Below are positions 58,937 to 64,000 of a stretch of 64,000 nucleotides of DNA, piece by piece. The notes under the pieces were generated by a model. That model did not search any database and was not told where the DNA came from. It saw only the letters and a list, made by a program, of their open reading frames with translations. Each line of letters starts with the position of its first letter. Position 1 is the stretch's first letter. Made by a program: the position numbers and the translations under genes. Source of the DNA: Pollenia angustigena (Eukaryota; Arthropoda; Insecta; Diptera; Polleniidae); the NCBI GenBank assembly GCA_930367215.1, contig OV884056.1:56916308-56980307 (forward strand), in the 5' to 3' direction.

Positions 58937-59264
58937 AAGATTAAAAAGTTCACCCTTACTGAAACACCCTTTAGAACCTTAACTCTTGGTTGTGTTACTT
59001 TAAAACTCTGGATTCACAGCAGATGACGTATGGTTTGTGTTTAAATAACTTTTATAGAATTTTAGAAGGAAATATCTACCATTTATTCTCACTTGATATG
59101 CACCATTCAGAAGTGTTGATTTCGATACGGAAGCTTCAAACCGCCCGGGTAAGGACACAAAAGTTGTAAGTTATAAAATAAGAGGCATTGCTTTATGAAT
59201 GTTGTTTCTACCCTTAAAAAGAACTTGCAAAATCATTTTAGAGGCACAAAAGTACAATTTTGAA

Positions 59265-59800
59265 ACCGTTGCTAGCGCCACGTTTCACCCAAAATCAAGG
59301 AAATTGGTTACCAAACGAGCTGAAACCAAGAAAAGTTGAAATACCATTTTAAATGTCCGAAATGCGGCTGAAGTCAAGAGAAGTTAAAAGACCATTAAAC
59401 AAAATCGTAGTTGCATCGAATCATTACTCGCTATTAAAAGTGAATTCATAACAATTCCTCAAAGCGCGAGTTCGGCAAACCAGATGAATAAACGATTTAG
59501 CTGAATTTATACGGCACCAAAGTAATGTTGTGTATTTTGTGGGACTAAAGGGGTACCATCTATTCTATGCTGGTGAAATTAGGCCAGTCGATAACAGGAC
59601 ACCAGTAATGAAAATAATTGATTCGTTCTAGGCGAGCAACAATCGAAAAACTGGTTGCAATACCTACCAGACATGGAGCCGTTTAATTCCAATATGGCAA
59701 CACTCCGCCACATGTTGCAAGACGGGTAAATTTTTTTTGAAAATAGGCTCCGAGAAGTTTTCTTTTGCAGTCGGAAGGAATGGCTAAATCAGCTATGAAT
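59265..59800 (+). pseudogene. mariner transposase relic, heavily mutated
   Basis: The plus-strand reading around 59540 gives WD*RGTIYSMLVKLGQSITG, then RHGAV*FQYGNTPPHVARRV near 59670, matching the family pattern WDxKG-IYYELLKPGETIT ... FQxDNAPPHVA of mariner transposases. The second catalytic Asp of the DN motif appears as Gly-Asn (YGN). Several stops; the N-terminal and last segments are barely recognisable. Confidence 0.6.
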
Positions 59801-59990
59801 TAGTTTAGGACCCAAATTAAATATGCTTTATGTGGTCTATGATAAATATAAAAAAAAGTTTCGCACGCATTGATAAACTTGTATACTAATACTTTAAACG
59901 GGATTAGACGACGTGCTGGAACAATATTATTTCGATTAGCACAGAAATCGGAAATTAAAATATTCCTTCTCAAATAAAGGTCCAAGTTCT

Positions 59991-60218
59991 GCAGCCGTAT
60001 TCTGTTATTCGCTAAAGCTTTATCTGGATCGCTAAAAATCTATAAAATTGATTTAGCGATTTTTGGCTACAAAAGCAATTCTGTAACGTGCATTGCTAAA
60101 TTAGGCCGCAATTTTAGCTTTAAGTGTCATCGCTAAAATTTCAAAATTTTGTATTTTCTAAGACAATTTAGCGATCGAGATTTAGCTTTAGCTAAGCGAA
60201 TAACAGAATACGGCTGCT
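59991..60218. mobile_element. 228-bp palindromic MITE (GCAGCCGTATTCTG ends)
   Basis: Ends GCAGCCGTATTCTGTTATTC and its exact complement, extending through CGCTAAAGCT-like motifs. The interior is made of repeated TTTAGCGAT/ATCGCTAAA motifs. No target duplication is obvious. Confidence 0.85.
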
Positions 60219-60299
60219 GGTCTTAGTTCAGATTCTAGTTCAAGCTAAAGTTCAGTTTTATTTTGAATGTAAGTTGACAAAACAAATGTAACAAGTGTA

Positions 60300-60609
60300 A
60301 AGAGATCAATTAACCCATGGATAAACGATGAAATAGTTAAATATTGTGATATTAGGGATAAACTTTTTAAAAAATGGCGTAATAATCATAGAAATAAAAG
60401 ATACGAAGAAGAATACAAAAAGTTTAGAAATACTGTGAACAAAAAAATAATATATTATAAAAACAACTATTTAAAAAAAAAATTTTATTGAAAACAGAAA
60501 CGATATCCGCGCGACATGGCAGCTCTTAAATGAGATAATTGGAAAAACTAGGACAAACATTGACAGTGTCGTAATAAAAAATTTTAAAACAGATAATATA
60601 GATAATGTA
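60300..60609 (+). pseudogene. LINE linker region between endonuclease and RT, frameshifted
   Basis: The frame reads SINPWINDEIVKYCDIRDKL and NHRNKRYEEEYKKFRN to about 60480, then shifts at an A run (60472-60482) to ENRNDIRATWQLLNEIIGK, running into the RT frame. PWIN.EI...RD and W..LN..IG are the usual landmarks just before LINE reverse transcriptases. Confidence 0.75.
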
Positions 60610-61854
60610 TTGAACAATTTTGCAACAAATTCAAGTAAAAATGTAAAAAAAATAATACACTCATGCAATATTAAAACACTAAACATTACACAAATCTCAA
60701 CCCAAAACACAATTTATATGGATTACCCAAGTGAAGATGAAATATATAGTATCATTAACACACTAAACATAAACAAAGGAGCAGGGATAGATGGTATACG
60801 TCCAAAAGACCTCAAAATGAACGCAAATGCTCTAACACCAATAATCACTAAACTAATTTACTCTAGCTTGGAAAATGGTATTGTACCAGAATTGCTAAAA
60901 ACCTCCTTAATAAGACCGGTATATAAAAGCGGTAATAAAACGGACTTCAATAACTACAGGCCAATAGCTATATTATCGGTAGTGGATAAAATATTAGAAG
61001 AAGTAGTAGTGAAAAGGATAAGAAATTTTCTGCAAAAATATAAAATTATTCACGAATACCAGTATGGCTTCCAAAAGGGTAAAAATATTAATAAGCTCTT
61101 GGGGAATTTCTCAACATATATAAACGGATGTTTGAGTAAAAAAATGCATGTACTAGTGCTGTACATCGACTTCAGCAAAGCGTTTGACACGTTGTCACAC
61201 ACCAAAATAATAGAAAAACTTGAAAAAAACGGCATAAGAGGTAGCATACTTAAATGGTTCACAAGTTACTTAGAATGTAGAGCGTATCGCGTAAAAATTA
61301 ATAACAGAACAAGTAACAAAATAACATACGAGTACGGAGTTCCACAAGGATCTAAGCTGGGACCGTTAATATATATTATTTATGCGAATGACATGCTGAA
61401 AGTTATTAAAGAAGGCAAAACCTTCGCTTATGCAGACGACACCGCCATAGTAGTTGCAGACACAAATTTATCAAAAGCAAAAGATTTAATGCAAAAGCAA
61501 TTAGATATTGCAACAAAATGGAGCCACGACAACGGACTTATCATAAACGCTAGTAAAACGAAAATAGTGCACATTAAGCCGCCTCATTTTACAAATTCAA
61601 CAATTGAACTAAAATACCATACTACAGAATGTATACATAAATTAAACATCAGCAGCACAAATCTAATGGATACATGTTCAACTATTATAGAAAAAGTACC
61701 AGTTTATAAATATCTTGGAGTATACGTTGATGAAAATTATAAATGGAAGAAACACATAGAACAACTACAAATAAAGCTTCGAAAAGCATCGTACATGCTT
61801 TATCACTTGAGCAACTGCGCTACTTATAGTGTACTTATAGTGTATAGTGTATAG
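60610..61854 (+). CDS. LINE reverse transcriptase, nearly complete domain
   Basis: A long frame of 414 codons covering the RT domain. IDGIRPKDLK and LIRPVYKSGNKTDFNNYRPI (fingers), EYQYGFQKGKN, VLYIDFSKAFDTL with the first catalytic Asp (near residue 188), YGVPQGSKLGPLIYIIYAND, FAYADDTAIVV with the YADD pair, NGLIINASKTKIV, and VYKYLGVYVDENYKW in the thumb. All RT blocks are present and uninterrupted, so the domain could fold. The frame really begins upstream; the first Met here is only the first in frame. It ends at a stop created by a repeated TATAGTG unit (61830-61856), which shifts the remaining C-terminus to another frame. The clade resembles CR1/Jockey-type LINEs. Confidence 0.9.
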   Translation: MNNFATNSSKNVKKIIHSCNIKTLNITQISTQNTIYMDYPSEDEIYSIINTLNINKGAGIDGIRPKDLKMNANALTPIITKLIYSSLENGIVPELLKTSLIRPVYKSGNKTDFNNYRPIAILSVVDKILEEVVVKRIRNFLQKYKIIHEYQYGFQKGKNINKLLGNFSTYINGCLSKKMHVLVLYIDFSKAFDTLSHTKIIEKLEKNGIRGSILKWFTSYLECRAYRVKINNRTSNKITYEYGVPQGSKLGPLIYIIYANDMLKVIKEGKTFAYADDTAIVVADTNLSKAKDLMQKQLDIATKWSHDNGLIINASKTKIVHIKPPHFTNSTIELKYHTTECIHKLNISSTNLMDTCSTIIEKVPVYKYLGVYVDENYKWKKHIEQLQIKLRKASYMLYHLSNCATYSVLIVYSV

Positions 61855-62369
61855 TGTACGCACTAGCTGAATCATACATCAGACACGGTATTGCAGCGTG
61901 GGGAAATGTAAAGTACAGCAGCACCTTACAAAAAACTCAAGACAAAATATTAAAAATATTGTGGAAAAAAAAACACCAGGCAAATAATAACGTAGTTCAG
62001 CAAATAACAAACATCAACATGTTAAATTCCATAGCTTCACAACCCGCAAGGCACCACACAAACCATAAAACATCCAACGGTGCTAAATCCCTACATCTCT
62101 TAAACGTGAAAAACATATATTACACCACATTAACAAAAGAATTCTACAACGACACAAGATTTCTTAAGCCAATCGATCATGCCCAAAATACTAGAAGACG
62201 TGCACACGGACGTTACAAGGTCGATAGATACATTAATGAGTATGGAAGAAGTACCCTCCCAGTCATATTGCCAACATTATTCAATAAAATACCAACTAAT
62301 ATAATAAATATCAAAAATGAACTTAAAAGAAATAAACTCATCAAAAACCATTTAATAAATTTGCAATGA
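61854..62369 (+). CDS. LINE ORF C-terminal part, displaced by frameshift
   Basis: It continues the same protein after the slip: YALAESYIRHGIAAWGN, TQDKILKILWKKKHQ, RRRAHGRYKVDRYINEYGR and LPTLFNKIPTNIIN, the usual order after the thumb in CR1/Jockey-type RT proteins. It ends with TGA at 62367-62369. Downstream is the 3' UTR. It is not separately translated in an intact element. Confidence 0.8.
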   Translation: MYALAESYIRHGIAAWGNVKYSSTLQKTQDKILKILWKKKHQANNNVVQQITNINMLNSIASQPARHHTNHKTSNGAKSLHLLNVKNIYYTTLTKEFYNDTRFLKPIDHAQNTRRRAHGRYKVDRYINEYGRSTLPVILPTLFNKIPTNIINIKNELKRNKLIKNHLINLQ

Positions 62370-62470
62370 AGTTATTATTATATATCAAATAATTAGCTTA
62401 AGCATAAAAAAATTAAAAATTTTTTATTTTTAATATACATAGATTATAAGAATTATTATTATGCATTATC

Positions 62471-62513
62471 TCCTGCAGACAAGCTCATAGCTTCGCGGGA
62501 CTATCATGAAAAT
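62471..62513 (+). repeat. LINE 3' segment shared with SINE tail
   Basis: TCCTGCAGACAAGC, then ATAGCTTCGCGGGACTATCA matches the SINE tails at 38980-39024 (TCTCCTGCATACAAGCG, GAGCTTCGCGGGATTAGC), 58785-58825 and 58330-58385 (minus). Confidence 0.7.
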
Positions 62514-62578
62514 TTTTTTTGTAATCAAAATATTTTAAATAAATAAATAAAAAAAAAAAAAATAAAAAAAAAAAAAAA

Positions 62579-63181
62579 AGGTTTGGCAGTACTGTTGGCA
62601 ATAGGAGTGGAACTGAAGAAGATGTCACGAACCGGATAAACAAAGCCAAGTCTACGTTTGGTATGTTAAATAACATTTGGCGATCTAGTCAAATTTCAAA
62701 AAATACAAAACTAAGAATTTTTTACTCAAATGTAAAATCGGTTCTGTACTACGCATGCGAGACCTGGAAAAGTACGAGAAGCATTGATAAACGTTTACAG
62801 ACATTCACAAACAAATGCCTCAGAATTATCCTGGGTATATGGTGGCCAAATCGTATAAGTAACTCAGACTTGTGGTTACACACAAATCAAAAACCAGTTC
62901 CAAATGAAATAAAACGAAGAAAATGGCGGTGGATTGGCCATATACTTCGAAGGCCTACAGAAATCATTGCTCGACAAGCACTAATTTGGAACCCTCAAGG
63001 AAGCCGACGCCCGACGCACCATCAAAAACCTGGAGAAGAACTATTGATGAAGAGTTGGGTACTGCAAATTACAGTTGGAATGACATATGCCGTGAAGCTT
63101 ATTATAGAGATAGATACAGAGAAGTTGTTGAGGCCCTATGCTCCAACGGGAGAGAAGGATGACAGAAGAAGAAGAAGTTGA
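62579..63181 (+). pseudogene. LINE RT C-terminal region, second element type
   Basis: The frame from about 62600 reads GTEEDVTNRINKAK, FGMLNNIWRSSQISKNTKLR, SNVKSVLYYACETWK, NKCLRIILGIWWPNRIS, KRRKWRWIGHILRR and ALIWNPQGSRRP. A frameshift near 63040 moves the last part, TWRRTIDEELG and YREVVEALCSNG, to the overlapping frame 62923-63162. This is the thumb and C-terminal domain of a LINE distinct from 60265-62578, truncated at its 5' side. It ends with a GAAGAAGAAG run at 63164-63178. A decayed relative is at 13974-14330. Confidence 0.8.
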
Positions 63182-63337
63182 GGTTTGAGTTCAAGTGATA
63201 CTTCCGCCTTTGGTTGATTTCTAGTGTAGATCCCAGCTTAGTTTTTAGTTCGTGTTTTTGTTTAAGTTTAACTTAAGATTCTCTTTGGGGTCATATATAC
63301 CGTAGGACGCATTTGAGAAAAACATTTAAGTACTACA

Positions 63338-63520
63338 CCCAGAGAAAAAACATATTTAAATTTGGTCACCTCCAACAAAACAATTTTTGATGAAAATTTT
63401 AAATTTATTATGTTTAATATAACCATATTATTTTCACCGACACCAATTTTTGGTTGAGTTAATCCTCCACTAAGAAGCCACAACCCGATTAAGGTTGCCT
63501 TCGACACTATTGTTTTTTTT
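63338..63520. mobile_element. MITE fragment (CACCCAGAGAAAAAACAT end)
   Basis: It matches the left half of 13504-13973: same terminal CACCCAGAGAAAAA, TCACCTCCAACAAAAC, TTAATCCTCCACTAAGAAGC and CCACAACC. The right half is missing. Confidence 0.65.
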
Positions 63521-63574
63521 AATACAAGTTATTGTCATAAGATCGTATATAAGGTCCACTCCTGAAATATTTTA

Positions 63575-63632
63575 ACTCTTGGTACAGGACATCAAAGATT
63601 CGGCTTAGCCGAATATAGCACTTTTATTACTT
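63575..63632 (+). mobile_element. Helentron-like 3' terminus
   Basis: GGTACAGGACATCAAAGATTC, then the perfect stem ATTCGGC-TTA-GCCGAAT and ATAGCACTTTTATTACTT. Same layout as the end at 7342-7391, where a CACTCTTACTTG terminus follows the hairpin. Confidence 0.65.
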
Positions 63633-63681
63633 CAAACTTAATATTTCTCATAATTAATTATTATTTTCTTTTTAGTTGCAG

Positions 63682-63715
63682 GTGTTCGTTCTTCTTCACG
63701 TATTAAAAAAATAAG
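63682..63715 (+). other. candidate short coding exon
   Basis: A pyrimidine-rich tract (TTATTTTCTTTTTAGTTGCAG) precedes it and a consensus donor GTAAGG follows. The 34-nt segment is open in one phase only, giving GVRSSSRIKKIR, a basic hydrophilic peptide. Using the AG at 63675 instead would give a 40-nt exon. Gene identity unknown. It may also be chance. Confidence 0.3.
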
Positions 63716-64000
63716 GTAAGGACATTTTTAAAAGTAAATATAGATTTGAAAGAGTTATTTAGGTTCCAAATTTCTTACTAAATGATGAAAATATATCTTG
63801 TTCTTAAATATTGGCGTATTATAATAAAATTTAACTAGAAAATATTAAATTGTTTTATGTTATTCAAAAGTTGTTATGTACTTTAAACTAGATTAGACGG
63901 GACATAACCATAATGCCATTGCCGTAACGATGACCGTAGAACCCAAAATTGAATTGGTTTGTATGGTATGTTTATGTTGTTTTGTTAATACAGAGGTGAT
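63716..64000. other. unassigned sequence to the window end
   Basis: No gene, RNA or repeat recognised. It would be intron sequence if the preceding exon is real. Confidence 0.35.

Larger units (their letters stand above)
60265..62578 (+). mobile_element. 5'-truncated LINE (CR1-like) with reverse transcriptase
   Basis: It starts within the endonuclease-RT linker (near 60265), carries RT (60610-61854 and 61854-62369), a 3' UTR, and a 3' segment at 62471-62513 that matches the tail of the SINE family. It ends in TAAA repeats and A runs. Truncation at the 5' side is typical of target-primed insertion. Target duplication not determined. Confidence 0.8.

Overview
This is a eukaryotic, very AT-rich window with no complete host gene that I can recognise. 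The repeat content points to a higher (calyptrate-type) fly. It contains several DINE-1/Helentron-like repeats with GTCC/GTCT tracts and a terminal hairpin, Tc1, mariner and hAT transposons, Penelope-like elements, CR1-like and I/R1-like LINEs, and many TA-flanked palindromic MITEs. The species is an inference. The only hint of host coding sequence is a possible 34-nt exon near the right edge (63682-63715). The window is therefore most likely intergenic or a large intron.

Layout. 1-1079: 3' end of a LINE. 1.9-5.9 kb: two foldback elements, the larger 1.3 kb with 14-bp terminal inverted repeats. 6.2-7.4 kb: Helentron-like repeat. 8.1-8.8 kb: relic of a transposon-associated protein. 9.0-11.0 kb: a palindrome, then a DNA element split by a TA-flanked MITE that carries a tRNA-like pol III promoter. 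11.4-12.0 kb: Helentron on the minus strand. 13.5-14.3 kb: MITE and LINE tail. 17.2-23.2 kb: a nested stack in which a Helentron holds a Tc1 element, which holds a hAT, a Penelope element and a MITE, while another MITE sits in the Helentron. 23.7-30 kb: Helentron and MITE remnants, a second copy of the 9.6-kb element, and a 29-bp minisatellite. 31.8-35.5 kb: two mariner-superfamily relics and a ~110-bp tandem array. 36.6-37.8 kb: Helentron with a tandemly expanded internal block. 38.9-41.2 kb: SINE and an 11-bp satellite. 43-46.9 kb: I/R1-type LINE tails and a MITE. 48.0-50.6 kb: pogo-like MITE and a hAT with perfect 8-bp target duplications containing a 0.56-kb palindrome. 51.5-55 kb: second Penelope element interrupted by a palindromic MITE and a piggyBac-like element. 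55.6-60.2 kb: LINE relic, microsatellite, second tRNA-bearing MITE, SINEs, mariner relic, MITE. 60.3-63.2 kb: LINE with nearly intact reverse transcriptase, then a second LINE tail. 63.3-63.7 kb: MITE end, Helentron 3' end and the candidate exon.

How the parts relate. Every recognised coding sequence belongs to a mobile element and nearly all are broken by stops or frameshifts, so most are probably dead copies. The most informative observations are structural: target-site duplications and a related uninterrupted copy that order the insertions; a tRNA-like promoter inside a DNA-transposon MITE; a 3' tail shared by the SINE family and the 60-kb LINE; and hammerhead-ribozyme-like motifs beside the two Penelope elements. 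I found no convincing previously undescribed biological system. Boundaries without a stated target duplication are approximate.
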